From positions 1 to 37,908 of the forward strand of contig JAAYKB010000093.1 of assembly GCA_012522615.1 (NCBI GenBank): 37,908 nucleotides of DNA, written 5' to 3'. The position numbers and the translations under genes are program-made. The notes below the pieces were generated by a model that was given only the letters and a program-made list of their open reading frames with translations, was not told the origin of the DNA and did not search any database. Numbering within the stretch: the stretch's first letter is position 1; the number at the start of each line of letters is the position of its first letter. This document shows, piece after piece, positions 1-9,638 of this stretch. Source of the DNA: Clostridiales bacterium. Lineage in GTDB: Bacteria > Bacillota > Clostridia > Oscillospirales > Acutalibacteraceae.

Positions 1-33
1 ACAGCCAAAATAGCGCAGAGAATTAAAAAACAG

Positions 34-62
34 TTGCATTATTTGGCTTTTCGTGATAATAT
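34..62 (+). promoter_or_regulatory. Putative sigma-A promoter of rpsT
   Basis: TTGCAT (34-39), 17-nt spacer, TAATAT (57-62), upstream of the rpsT RBS. Confidence 0.6.
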
Positions 63-108
63 AACTTTTGCACTATAAGAAATCCGGTCCAGCAAGGGAG
101 GTGTGACC

Positions 109-372
109 ATGCCCAATATTAAATCAGCCAAAAAACGTGTCAAGGTTATTGCTACAAAATCCGCTATCAATCAGGCCAACCGCTCTGCCCTGAAGACGCA
201 GATTAAAAAGGCCAATATCGCAGTTGAAACCAACGCGGAAGATATGCAAGCAGAGGTTCAAAAAGCGGTTAAGAAGATTGACCAGGCTGTTGCCAAGGGA
301 CTCCTGCACAAGAATACCGCTGCTAGGAGAAAGTCCGCCCTTGCAAGGAAGATTAATATCGTCGGCGCATAA
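109..372 (+). CDS. rpsT: 30S ribosomal protein S20
   Basis: MPNIKSAKKRVKVIATKSAINQANRSALKTQIKKA...HKNTAARRKSALARKIN is typical S20; RBS gggaggtg upstream of ATG 109. Confidence 0.97.
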   Translation: MPNIKSAKKRVKVIATKSAINQANRSALKTQIKKANIAVETNAEDMQAEVQKAVKKIDQAVAKGLLHKNTAARRKSALARKINIVGA

Positions 373-462
373 TCTGCCCGCGAAACAGAATTATCTTGAA
401 AGCAATATGGCTTAAAGTCCTGCCTTTTGGCACGATGTTTTATTAAAAATATCTCTCCAGAA

Positions 463-508
463 AAAACACCATGCAGAAGCTTACATTCGAGCGCTGCATG
501 GTGTTTTT
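463..508. terminator. Bidirectional intrinsic terminator between rpsT and the convergent GT2 gene
   Basis: AAAAACACCATGCAG...CTGCATGGTGTTTTT long inverted repeat with A/T tracts on both sides. Confidence 0.85.
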
Positions 509-516
509 ATGACTTC

Positions 517-1452
517 TTAATCCTTATCGATAAAAGCCTTTCCGCGTTTCGATTTGATAAGATAACGCGGACGCGCCTTGACCTCGTCGTATATCTTGGA
601 TATATACAGCCCGATTATGCTGAGACTTATCATAATCGCGCTTCCGATAAAGAGCTGCAGAAGAATAACGGTAGAAAATCCGGGGTCTGCCTGATTGGAG
701 AAGAAATTATACAGCGTTTGGATTGTCATGATGACGGCGCCGATACCCATAATCACCCCGAGCCAAAAAACAATGAACAGTGGGGCGGCGGTATACGCCG
801 TAATGGAATTGACGGCCAGCCTCATAAGGGAACGCAAGGTCCATTTGGTATTGCCGCCTGCTCTTGGAGCGACTTCAAACGGCATGGCATAACGCTTATA
901 GCCCACCCATGCCGAAAGCCCGCGGAAGAAGGTGTTCTTTTCGGGTAGTTTTTTCCACGCCTCAACCACGCTTCTATCCAACAGCTTGAAGTCCGAGGCA
1001 ATGCCGATATCAATACCGGTTGTACGCTGGAATGTGCGGTAGAACAGCAGGGCGGCAAGCTTTGAACCGAAGGATTCACGTCCCCGGTCGGCCTTGATGC
1101 CCTCAACAACGTCATAACCCTCTTCACGCCACAAACGCACCATTTCCGGAATACGTTCGGGTGGGTGCTGCAAATCCGAATCCATGACAATTACTGCATC
1201 TCCCGAGGCGCTTTCAAGTCCGGCACAAAGCGCGGCCTCCTTTCCGAAATTGCGGGAAAGCCGGATAATCGAGACGTTTTGACGGTCGTTCGCAAGCCTG
1301 CAAAGCTCCGCCCAGCTTTTGTCGCGTGAGCCGTCGTCAACAAGCAGAAACTGGTGCTCGATTCCTTCCTTTTCAAGCAGTTGGTCTACAATTATTACAT
1401 TGTTATAAATATAATCTCCTTCGTTGTAAACCGGCATCAGGATGGTAACCAA
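517..1452 (-). CDS. Family 2 glycosyltransferase (GtrB/DPM1-like, C-terminal TM segments)
   Basis: VTILMPVYNEGDYI, VDDGSRDKSW, MDSDLQHPPE, and two C-terminal hydrophobic segments. Confidence 0.93.
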   Translation of the reverse strand: MVTILMPVYNEGDYIYNNVIIVDQLLEKEGIEHQFLLVDDGSRDKSWAELCRLANDRQNVSIIRLSRNFGKEAALCAGLESASGDAVIVMDSDLQHPPERIPEMVRLWREEGYDVVEGIKADRGRESFGSKLAALLFYRTFQRTTGIDIGIASDFKLLDRSVVEAWKKLPEKNTFFRGLSAWVGYKRYAMPFEVAPRAGGNTKWTLRSLMRLAVNSITAYTAAPLFIVFWLGVIMGIGAVIMTIQTLYNFFSNQADPGFSTVILLQLFIGSAIMISLSIIGLYISKIYDEVKARPRYLIKSKRGKAFIDKD

Positions 1453-1455
1453 CGG

Positions 1456-4452
1456 CTACGCCTCCCCGTCTTTATTATAATCATGCGATGCAAATCCGTC
1501 TTCTGAGGGCACCTCCGGCTGCTCAATATCGGCAGCGGACGGTTCCGAAATTTCCGACGTTTCGGCAAAAACCGATCTCGACTGGGGGGTCAACAGTCTT
1601 AAAAAGGCGGCAAATTCATTGTCTGACGGGTCTTGCGGATCCACCTTTTTCCGGCTGAATACCAGCAGACCGATAAGAAGCGCGAGAGAAGCAAGGCTTA
1701 TTAGAATTCCCGACATCAAGCCTTTTGGGAGGAAATTAAACTCAACCTTATGGACGCCTGCGCCGATATCAAAGGCAAGCATGGCGTCACATGCGGCAAA
1801 GGTCTCGACCTTTTTGCCGTCCACCTTGACCGCCCATCCCTCGTCAAAGGGAATCGAAGTGAATACCACGCCGCTTTTTTTAGCGTCAATACTGCCCGAA
1901 ATATGGGTATCCGAGAAGGAACTGACCTTAAGGGGGCTTGATGAAAGGGTTCCCAGAATCTGCTCATATAAGTCCTGATCGAGAGTCCCGACATAAATGT
2001 TGCCCGAACAGGTATCCTTCACATTGATTGTCACCGTAACCGTGTCGCCCGGAGCCAATGTTCCTGTATTTATGATATAGGGCTCGTGAGCGGGGACGCT
2101 CCAGGAAGAGCCGCCTGCAGAAACACTGATGCTCTCTGCGGCGCGGCAGTCGATATAGGTGTAGGTTTGGCCGGGCTTCGACACGGTCGCCGTAAGCCTT
2201 GCGCTATTGCTTCTGTCTGGCGAGTTGATAGTAAATGCAGTACTGCCGTTAATACTTGCGATACTCTCACTGCCCGATTCAACATCAACCGATGCCATAG
2301 TAAAGAGACTGATATTCTGATTTGTCAGCGCGCTATAAAGGGAGTTGATGGATTCAAACTGATCGTATTTTGACGGCCTCCAGTTGTCCCGGATAGAGCT
2401 GTCAACGAGATAACCCAAGGGCAGAGCCGTTTTATTTTCATAAATGGTATAGGAGACACCCTCGACCTTTATCTCTTCAATATTTCTAAGATATGGGTCA
2501 TTTGAGAGCCCGAATGAGGTGGATTTGTCCATAATCACGTATTTGATTCCGAGCAGAGAATCCACTATGGGAACAAAGCTTTTATAAAGATGGCTGTTGA
2601 CTCCGTTGACCGCATATCCGATATATCCCATAAACTTTGTGAGATTTTGCGGACTGCTTGATGCGAATACCGTAATGCCGCGATAGTCATACAAAGCGGT
2701 ATCTACCGTGGTGCGCCTTGGCAAGAACTCAAGACGGTAGAAATCGCCGTTTGCGGCGGCGTCCCCGATTTCCTCGGTACGATTTACCGCCTTGCGTATG
2801 GCTTTTGTAGTATCATTCGCCACATAATCGTCGCGTGCGGTAAAGTATTCCTTGGCCTGCATGGTTTTGAACGACGATCCGCCGTTAAACACCATTTCGA
2901 TTGTGACTACCAGCAGGAGAAGGATATATGCGGGGCGCACGCCTATTTTGCGGCGCGACGCAAGTCCGATAATCAACATATACACAAAAACAAGCAGCAG
3001 ACTGACATATATGGTAACGAAATCGTAATCGTCCCCGCCGAAATGCTCCTGAAGCATGATTAGACCTATGATACCGGCAAGGGAACCGCATATCTGCTTT
3101 AAATTAATCTTGCGAATATGCACAAGGGTTTCATACGCGATAAGCACCAGCACAAAACAATATAAAAATGAGAAGCGGTAGGGGAGATCGTTCGGCGCGT
3201 GAAGCCCGTGCCAGACAAGGTCAAACTGATTGATAACAAAGCTTATCGCGATGGTACCGAGCAATCCGAGATAGGCGATGCGCCGGCGCAGCCGTATGGA
3301 TTTCATGGTTGCAAATATGGGCAGCAAAATCACGGACAGCAATCCGCAGTATATATTCGGAAGATTGCCCGACCGGATGGTCGGAGTGGTGGCATATAAA
3401 TGCCGCCCGAAAAGGGCCAGCATCTCAAAATTGTTTTTCATATCGGGCAGGGTACTCCCTGCAGCCGAGGTGTGGGCGAGGGAAATATAAACCGGAACAA
3501 TCAAAAACATGGCCAGACCGCCGCCCAGCGCCGAACCTATCGAAAAGCGGGCAAAATTGCGCCCGAACGAATTCAGGGTATGCTCCTGCCGGATACACGA
3601 AAAGATAAAATACAAAACCATAAACAGGCAGAGCATAAACGCGATATAGTAATTGCTGTATAAGGCGTAGGCGAGCGATAATACATAAGGCAGATATCTG
3701 CCGGTCCGTATAAGCTTTTCAAAGCTCATCACGACAAGCGGCAGGAACATAACGCAGTCCAGCCACATGATATTCCACGAATATGCCAGCAGATACATCA
3801 TCATTGAATAGAGGATGGCAACAATCATCACCGAAATATCGCGCTTGCGGAATATATATTGTACGCAGAGCGCAAACAAACCGGCGGTCAGCATATTTTT
3901 CAAAAGAGTGATTACAAGAATACCCTCGTTGAGCATTGATTCGGGGAAGAGGGTCAAAAGCAGGTTAAAGGGGCTGGCGAGATAATAGCCGAACAAAGGT
4001 AAAAAGCTGGTGCCGAGTCCCACCTCAAACGAATAAAGCGGACTACCTCCGTTTATTATCATATCGCGAAACTGTGCAAGCAGGGGAGCGTACTGATGGT
4101 GCATGTCGACAATCATGACGCTTCGTTCACCAAGCGGCCACACCCCGAGATATGTGTATGCCAGCGACATACAGCAAAAGCCCAACAACGCCGACATCAG
4201 CGGATAAAACCACCACTTTTTCGGCGCGGGCGGAGCATCCTCAACATGGACGGTCAGTAGCAGGGTGGCAAGCCCCGCGAGCAGAGCCCCAAGCCCCAGT
4301 GAAAAAACACGGTTTTGGTTGATGTGAATCAACTGCTCGTCCTGCTTGAAACCAAAATAAAGCAGGCATGTGAGTGACAAAAACACAATGGCAAGAATAA
4401 TCGTTTTGAGTATCTTGGTCTGATTGGCAGACGGATTATTCACTGGCGTCAT
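1456..4452 (-). CDS. YfhO family multi-TM membrane protein
   Basis: 998 aa, multi-TM, GERSVMIVDMHHQYAPLLAQFRDMI, LGTSFLPLFGYYLASPFNLL and C-terminal FTSIPFDEGWAVKVDGKKV typical of YfhO; 3-nt gap to the GT2 gene. Confidence 0.92.
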   Translation of the reverse strand: MTPVNNPSANQTKILKTIILAIVFLSLTCLLYFGFKQDEQLIHINQNRVFSLGLGALLAGLATLLLTVHVEDAPPAPKKWWFYPLMSALLGFCCMSLAYTYLGVWPLGERSVMIVDMHHQYAPLLAQFRDMIINGGSPLYSFEVGLGTSFLPLFGYYLASPFNLLLTLFPESMLNEGILVITLLKNMLTAGLFALCVQYIFRKRDISVMIVAILYSMMMYLLAYSWNIMWLDCVMFLPLVVMSFEKLIRTGRYLPYVLSLAYALYSNYYIAFMLCLFMVLYFIFSCIRQEHTLNSFGRNFARFSIGSALGGGLAMFLIVPVYISLAHTSAAGSTLPDMKNNFEMLALFGRHLYATTPTIRSGNLPNIYCGLLSVILLPIFATMKSIRLRRRIAYLGLLGTIAISFVINQFDLVWHGLHAPNDLPYRFSFLYCFVLVLIAYETLVHIRKINLKQICGSLAGIIGLIMLQEHFGGDDYDFVTIYVSLLLVFVYMLIIGLASRRKIGVRPAYILLLLVVTIEMVFNGGSSFKTMQAKEYFTARDDYVANDTTKAIRKAVNRTEEIGDAAANGDFYRLEFLPRRTTVDTALYDYRGITVFASSSPQNLTKFMGYIGYAVNGVNSHLYKSFVPIVDSLLGIKYVIMDKSTSFGLSNDPYLRNIEEIKVEGVSYTIYENKTALPLGYLVDSSIRDNWRPSKYDQFESINSLYSALTNQNISLFTMASVDVESGSESIASINGSTAFTINSPDRSNSARLTATVSKPGQTYTYIDCRAAESISVSAGGSSWSVPAHEPYIINTGTLAPGDTVTVTINVKDTCSGNIYVGTLDQDLYEQILGTLSSSPLKVSSFSDTHISGSIDAKKSGVVFTSIPFDEGWAVKVDGKKVETFAACDAMLAFDIGAGVHKVEFNFLPKGLMSGILISLASLALLIGLLVFSRKKVDPQDPSDNEFAAFLRLLTPQSRSVFAETSEISEPSAADIEQPEVPSEDGFASHDYNKDGEA

Positions 4453-4586
4453 CCCTTGTCATGTAGATTTTGAAAAAATGAAAAACTTATGCAATACTGC
4501 TCCAAAGAATTTCATTAGAAATCAGTATAACATAAGTTTAACAATGGGGCAATATTGCCCGATATAATTTTATTGAATTTAAAAGA

Positions 4587-5456
4587 CTAGCGATGCTTGC
4601 CAATAAAGAATATGGCAAGGGTTCCGGGACCGGAATGAGATCCGATTACAGCGCCGACGTTTGAAATAATGATTTGCTTGATCCCGACGGTCTTTCTAAG
4701 CTTATCGGCAAGCATCTCGGCGTCTTCAAGACAATCTCCGTGACTTATGAATACCATCTGTTCAGCAATATCATCTTTTGCGGTTTCCTTTAACTTGTTT
4801 ACAAGCGCGTCGATAGCTGCGCCCCTTCCGCGCGCCTTTGCCTTTAGGATAAGATGCCCCTCGTTGTCAACATGCAGAATCGGCTTGATACCGAGGATAG
4901 AGCCCATAATGGCAGAGGCTTTTGAAACCCGACCGCCTCGGTGCAGATGCATCAAATCGTTGACGGTGAACCAGTGGCACAGATACAGCTTATTGTCTTC
5001 AATCCACGCAGCGTTTTCCTCGATAGACATGCCATTTTTGCGGTTTTCATCCGCATACCAGACCAGCAATCCCTCCCCCATGGAAGCGGACAGGCTGTCA
5101 ATAATAATCAGCTTGCGGTCGGGATATTTCTCAAGAAGCTCCTCCGCCCCGCGCTTGCAGGACTCGTAGGTTCCGCTTAACCCACTTGAAAACGAGATAT
5201 GGAGAACATCCTCGCCCGCAGCAAGGAACGGCTCGGCAAACTCTGTGAACTCATATGTGTTGACCTGCATGGTCGTAGATGTTTTGCCTGCCCTAAGCTG
5301 ATTATAAAATTCTTCTGTCGATATAGCGCTATCGGAACCTTCCTTATATTCCTGCCCGTCAATCAGGAACGAAAGACCGATTATTTTAATGTCACGCTCA
5401 ATGCAAAACTGTCTTGGCAGATCACAGGTTGAATCCGTTGTAATGCGATAGCTCAT
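4587..5456 (-). CDS. DegV family protein (fatty acid-binding)
   Basis: MSYRITTDSTCDLPRQF..., SGLSGTYESC, HRGGRVSKASAIMGSILGIKPIL; start set to 5456 on RBS AGAAAGGG. Confidence 0.95.
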   Translation of the reverse strand: MSYRITTDSTCDLPRQFCIERDIKIIGLSFLIDGQEYKEGSDSAISTEEFYNQLRAGKTSTTMQVNTYEFTEFAEPFLAAGEDVLHISFSSGLSGTYESCKRGAEELLEKYPDRKLIIIDSLSASMGEGLLVWYADENRKNGMSIEENAAWIEDNKLYLCHWFTVNDLMHLHRGGRVSKASAIMGSILGIKPILHVDNEGHLILKAKARGRGAAIDALVNKLKETAKDDIAEQMVFISHGDCLEDAEMLADKLRKTVGIKQIIISNVGAVIGSHSGPGTLAIFFIGKHR

Positions 5457-5657
5457 ATTTATATACCCTTTCTCTACTCGGGACAAACCCGATTAATTAT
5501 AATGAATATAATATATTATACCCGAGTTTCGGGGGAAAAATATCCATCTGGTTTTGAATACTATGTTACAGCATTTTGAACTGCATGTCAAGTGGAATTT
5601 GCCATAATATTTTATAAATTTTTTTAAAAGAGAACCATCTAAAATATCACAAAAATA

Positions 5658-5683
5658 CCGGCTTCACTTTTTTGTGAAACCGG
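5658..5683 (-). terminator. Intrinsic terminator after the O-antigen ligase-like gene
   Basis: CCGGCTTCAC/GTGAAACCGG stem with flanking T/A runs. Confidence 0.7.
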
Positions 5684-5697
5684 CGGATTTTTGGATG

Positions 5698-7050
5698 TCA
5701 TTTAGTGTTGTTTATGGTCGGATAGGTCAACCTCTCGCCCTTTCCGGTAATGGATTTATTTGTGATAATATCAAATAGCGCGGTTGTCTGTTTCTTAAGA
5801 TAAATACGGGCGGCGGCGTCCGATATCGAGATAACCGTAAGGAAGATTCCGACAAGCTTTGGAGTCATCAAAGGAAAATCGAATAGGCTGTTCGTGAGAA
5901 ATCCGAGGGAAAAGGCCATCAGCATAACGCCTATCATCCTCCCGCTCGAATTACGGATAAGCATCAAAACGCCGGAACTGAGATATTTCCAGCATATGAC
6001 GGCAAAGATTGCAATTGCGATTATCCCGCCCTCGACAGCCAGCTGCATTACCAGATTATGCATATGAGGAGCATTGATGCCCCTTGATAGAAGAAGGCTC
6101 CATGTGTTGCTGATGCCGGCTCCAACCCCGAAAATCGGATTGGTTTTCATAAAGGATACGCAGGAATGCCAGATGTTAAGTCTCTCGTTGATGGACCCGT
6201 CGGTTTCGGTAATCGTGAACAGCCTTGCCATAACCGAATCGGGAACAAGCAAAAGTCCCGAAATCAATGTTACAACCATGAGCACTATTTTTTTGATATT
6301 TGCGGCACAGAACACAAGAGCCGCCGCAATAAGCGCAAGATAGCTGCCTCTTGAGTATGAGAAGGCGATTCCTCCGGCGGCCGTCATCAGGCAGAAACGG
6401 CAGATAAGCTGATGCTTTTCACGCCTTCCGTAGAAAGAGTAATAACCGATTATCGGGATCAGCATTATCATAGCCTCGGAAAAGATGTTTGCATTATTAA
6501 ATGTCGATGAAACCCTTAGAACAAAGGGGGTTTCCTTAATTTCTATCGGCATGATATCAAGAATGATGTTGTCGATAAAGTTCCAGAATTCGAGAGGTAT
6601 CCTCAACCCGACTGCAGCCCGCAGCAGATACTGTACGCAGCCGATGAAACCGACCGCTCCGGCAACAAGGCTTATTACAAGCAAGGCCGAATCAAGACGG
6701 CGGCGGGTATTCAATACGGTGGTCATTGCAAGATAGACCATAAACATGGCAATCCACATGCCGAGCGTAGCCAGGGTCGACAAAAAGTTGGGCGAATATA
6801 ACAAGCCGAACGCCATATAAGCGATATAGACAAGCATAATCTTGCCGATAGTTCCGACCTGAAAGCCGGTTCCGGTATTTCTGATTTCGCTGCCGGCCGC
6901 CATAAGTGCTCCGGCGGCAAAAATGGGCGCAAAATATTCCGGGAAAAAGGGGATAAAGGCGACAAATAATACAGATATAACCCAAGGCTGTTTCAGCTTA
7001 TGCGCATACTCCGCGCAGATGCCGAGCATCTTCCTTTTCAAAGCCTTCAA
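5698..7050 (-). CDS. O-antigen ligase/polymerase (Wzy/WaaL-like) family membrane protein
   Basis: Multi-TM; FSYSRGSYLAL, GVGAGISNTWSLLLSRGINAPHMHNLVMQLAVEGGIIA typical of the Wzy_C/WaaL domain. Confidence 0.88.
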   Translation of the reverse strand: MKALKRKMLGICAEYAHKLKQPWVISVLFVAFIPFFPEYFAPIFAAGALMAAGSEIRNTGTGFQVGTIGKIMLVYIAYMAFGLLYSPNFLSTLATLGMWIAMFMVYLAMTTVLNTRRRLDSALLVISLVAGAVGFIGCVQYLLRAAVGLRIPLEFWNFIDNIILDIMPIEIKETPFVLRVSSTFNNANIFSEAMIMLIPIIGYYSFYGRREKHQLICRFCLMTAAGGIAFSYSRGSYLALIAAALVFCAANIKKIVLMVVTLISGLLLVPDSVMARLFTITETDGSINERLNIWHSCVSFMKTNPIFGVGAGISNTWSLLLSRGINAPHMHNLVMQLAVEGGIIAIAIFAVICWKYLSSGVLMLIRNSSGRMIGVMLMAFSLGFLTNSLFDFPLMTPKLVGIFLTVISISDAAARIYLKKQTTALFDIITNKSITGKGERLTYPTINNTK

Positions 7051-7249
7051 CCCTCCGTTTCCGCATTATTATTGTAAACTTATCGAGCTAAATATCCCGC
7101 AGTTTGCCGCGGCTTTGCTCCTGTACCCGCACTATAGCATATATTTCCGAAGGTTACAATTATTATTACAAACCTGTTATCATTTTTTAATAATGTATAG
7201 TGTATAGTACACAAAACGTCTTTTTGAATCTGTAAAAATCTCCGATAGA

Positions 7250-7300
7250 TTTATTATAGAACAAATGTTTGACAAATACGAAAATTTGTTCTATAATAAA
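7250..7300. promoter_or_regulatory. 17-bp perfect inverted repeat containing two putative LexA (SOS) boxes overlapping a consensus sigma-A promoter
   Basis: TTTATTATAGAACAAAT (7250-7266) and its exact reverse complement ATTTGTTCTATAATAAA (7284-7300); AGAACAAATGTTTG (7258-7271) matches CGAACRNRYGTTYG at 13/14; reverse complement of 7279-7292 (AGAACAAATTTTCG) at 12/14. Confidence 0.7.
7269..7297 (+). promoter_or_regulatory. Consensus sigma-A promoter for the radical SAM/DUF4130 operon
   Basis: TTGACA (7269-7274), 17 nt, TATAAT (7292-7297). Confidence 0.85.
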
Positions 7301-7340
7301 CATCATAATTATTATGTATCGTTTATGCTGGGATGATGAT

Positions 7341-8672
7341 ATGGATTTAATGGATAAGCTGAGCATCCTGACAGATTCCGCAAAATACGATGTCGCATGC
7401 ACTTCAAGCGGTTCTAACCGCTCCGGTGTCAAGGGCGCGATAGGAAGCACATGTCTTCCGGGTGTTTGCCACAGCTTTGCGGCTGACGGGAGATGCATCT
7501 CTCTGCTCAAGGTTTTGATGACCAACATCTGTGTTTACGACTGCCAGTACTGCGTAAACCGCCGCTCAAACGATGTGCCGCGGGCGGCATTTACGCCCGA
7601 AGAGCTGGCGCTGCTTACAATGGAATTTTACCAGCGCAACTATATCGAAGGGCTGTTTTTAAGCTCGGGCGTGATGCAAAGTCCGGATGCGTCAATGGAG
7701 CGGATGTGCCGTGTAATCGAGCTGCTCAGAACATCATATCGCTTTAACGGATATATTCATGCAAAGGCAATCCCGGGAAGTTCGCCCGAGCTTGTGAGAA
7801 AGCTGGGGCTGCTCTGCGACCGTATCAGCGTGAATATCGAGCTTCCGAGCGAGCAGAGTCTGCGTGCGCTTGCGCCGGACAAACCAAAGGAGAATATCCT
7901 TAGACCCATGACGGAAATCCGGGATGCGCTTACCCAGAATAAGCAGGAGCTTGCGGTTTATCGCCACGCCCCCGCCTTTGCGCCCGCCGGGCAGAGCACC
8001 CAGATGATTATAGGCGCCACACCCGATACCGACTGGCAGATCTTACGGCTTAGCGAGAGCCTTTATAAAAAGTATTCCTTAAAACGCGTTTTTTACTCGG
8101 CATATATTCCGGTCGGCAACCATGCCCTGCTGCCGCATGACCAGCCTCCTCCGCTCTTGCGGGAACATAGGCTTTATCAGGCCGACTGGCTGCTTAGGTT
8201 TTACGGCTTTAAGGCAAGCGAGCTGCTTGATGACAAACGGCCGTCGCTCGATCCCCTGCTTGACCCCAAATGCAATTGGGCGCTGGGGCATCTCGACATC
8301 TTTCCGGTCGAGGTCAACCTCGCGGATAAAGAGATGCTACTGCGGGTTCCCGGAATCGGACCCATGTCTGCCATGCGTATTCTGAAGGCGCGCAGAGCGG
8401 GAGCATTATCCTTCGACGATCTCAAAAAGATTGGTGTGGTGATGAAACGTGCGATGTACTTTATCACCTGCAAGGGGAAGATGTACCCGGGCGTCCGTCT
8501 GACACACTCGTTTATATATGAGAATCTTACCGCAGATGCCCGCCGCAACCCAAAAGGGCTGCCGTTTGCGCCCGAATCGGAACAGCTTTCCCTGTTCCCG
8601 GCACCTGCCGTCCCGCAGCTGTCCGCAGCCGATAAGGGAGGTGAAGCCGTATGGCAGAAATCCTTAATGTGA
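7341..8672 (+). CDS. Putative DNA modification/repair radical SAM protein (TIGR03916-like) with C-terminal helix-hairpin-helix
   Basis: MTNICVYDCQYCVNRRSND contains CxxxCxxC; extra N-terminal Cys; C-terminal VPGIGPMSAMRILKAR is HhH-like; start at 7341 because the ORF-track start lies in the -35 box. Confidence 0.9.
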   Translation: MDLMDKLSILTDSAKYDVACTSSGSNRSGVKGAIGSTCLPGVCHSFAADGRCISLLKVLMTNICVYDCQYCVNRRSNDVPRAAFTPEELALLTMEFYQRNYIEGLFLSSGVMQSPDASMERMCRVIELLRTSYRFNGYIHAKAIPGSSPELVRKLGLLCDRISVNIELPSEQSLRALAPDKPKENILRPMTEIRDALTQNKQELAVYRHAPAFAPAGQSTQMIIGATPDTDWQILRLSESLYKKYSLKRVFYSAYIPVGNHALLPHDQPPPLLREHRLYQADWLLRFYGFKASELLDDKRPSLDPLLDPKCNWALGHLDIFPVEVNLADKEMLLRVPGIGPMSAMRILKARRAGALSFDDLKKIGVVMKRAMYFITCKGKMYPGVRLTHSFIYENLTADARRNPKGLPFAPESEQLSLFPAPAVPQLSAADKGGEAVWQKSLM

Positions 8673-9592
8673 CGACCCCTCCTGACGATTATGCGATTTT
8701 ACATTATGATGACAGCTTTGAGGGGATGCTCACCGCCGTATTTGAATCGTATACCCGCAAGCCCGTGCCGATAAGTATTGTCGGACAGCAGCATCAAAAA
8801 CGACTGGACGTCCAGTATATCACAATAGAAACGGATTTTCGCAAATCGGAGAGGGTTATCGACGGTATCAACCGGATTATGGGAGGAGACGCATATGAAA
8901 GGGTGTGGACCGGCTTTCTCTCCTGCAATCCCGACAAGGAGGACATCATTTACAAGTATATAAGGTTTGGTATGAAGGTGGGACACAAGGTGCATTTTCA
9001 CCTGACCGATCGGCGGGTGATGAATATGGATAAGCTTGTGAAGCTGGTCGGAAGGGAATCGAGTCTGCAGATTGAGTTTGTTCGCTTTTCACGTATGGAG
9101 GGCGGGGTGTTTTACGGCAGGATTGAGCCTGATAACGATGTGCTCCCGCTGATGATGCCGTTTTTCGCCGACCGGTTTAACACACAGCCGTTTATCATCC
9201 ATGACACCCGCCGCCAGACCGCCGGATTATATGACACGCAGGAGTGGTACATCCGCTCCGCCGAAGGTATTACAATGCCGGAGTATTCGGATGACGAGAT
9301 GAAGTACCGCGCTCTTTGGAAGCGGTTTTACAATACCATTGCCATCAAAGAGAGAATAAACCCCAACCTGCGCCGCCAGCATATGCCAAAGAAATTCTGG
9401 AAAAATATTATCGAGATGAGTATGGTAGACGGCGCAAAGCCTACCGCCCTGCCGTCCGATATCAGCAGGTCAAAAGATGCCGAACGGTTTTTAAATCCCT
9501 CGCCGCTGCCCCAGGACAAGATTGGCACGTCCGCGGAAAGTCAGGAACTGCGCCTGCCTGCCGATACTGGAAGTCAAGCTGCAAAAAAATAA
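8651..9592 (+). CDS. TIGR03915-like / DUF4130 domain protein, probable DNA metabolism partner of the radical SAM protein
   Basis: Overlaps the upstream gene by 22 nt with RBS AAGGGAGGTG; FDDSFEGMLTAVFESY-like N-terminus (YDDSFEGMLTAVFESYTRKP), FMKVGHKVHFHLTD-like core (FGMKVGHKVHFHLTDRRV), RYAKMEGG-like motif (RFSRMEGGVFYGRIEPDNDVLPLMMPFFADRF). Confidence 0.88.
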   Translation: MAEILNVTTPPDDYAILHYDDSFEGMLTAVFESYTRKPVPISIVGQQHQKRLDVQYITIETDFRKSERVIDGINRIMGGDAYERVWTGFLSCNPDKEDIIYKYIRFGMKVGHKVHFHLTDRRVMNMDKLVKLVGRESSLQIEFVRFSRMEGGVFYGRIEPDNDVLPLMMPFFADRFNTQPFIIHDTRRQTAGLYDTQEWYIRSAEGITMPEYSDDEMKYRALWKRFYNTIAIKERINPNLRRQHMPKKFWKNIIEMSMVDGAKPTALPSDISRSKDAERFLNPSPLPQDKIGTSAESQELRLPADTGSQAAKK

Positions 9593-9626
9593 CCGCCAAC
9601 CGCTTACAATCGCAGGCTGACGGTTA
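9590..9626. terminator. Bidirectional terminator-like hairpin between convergent DUF4130 gene and metK
   Basis: TAACCGCCA...TGACGGTTA with one mismatch; on the minus strand followed by TTATTTTTTT. Confidence 0.55.
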
Positions 9627-9638
9627 ATCCGAATATTT

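Noticed and set aside
427-948. 173-aa plus-strand ORF
   Set aside because: Runs through the rpsT/GT2 terminator and antisense to the GT2 gene.
7187-7528. 113-aa minus-strand ORF
   Set aside because: Overlaps the promoter/SOS-box region and the start of the radical SAM gene in antisense; not a plausible protein.
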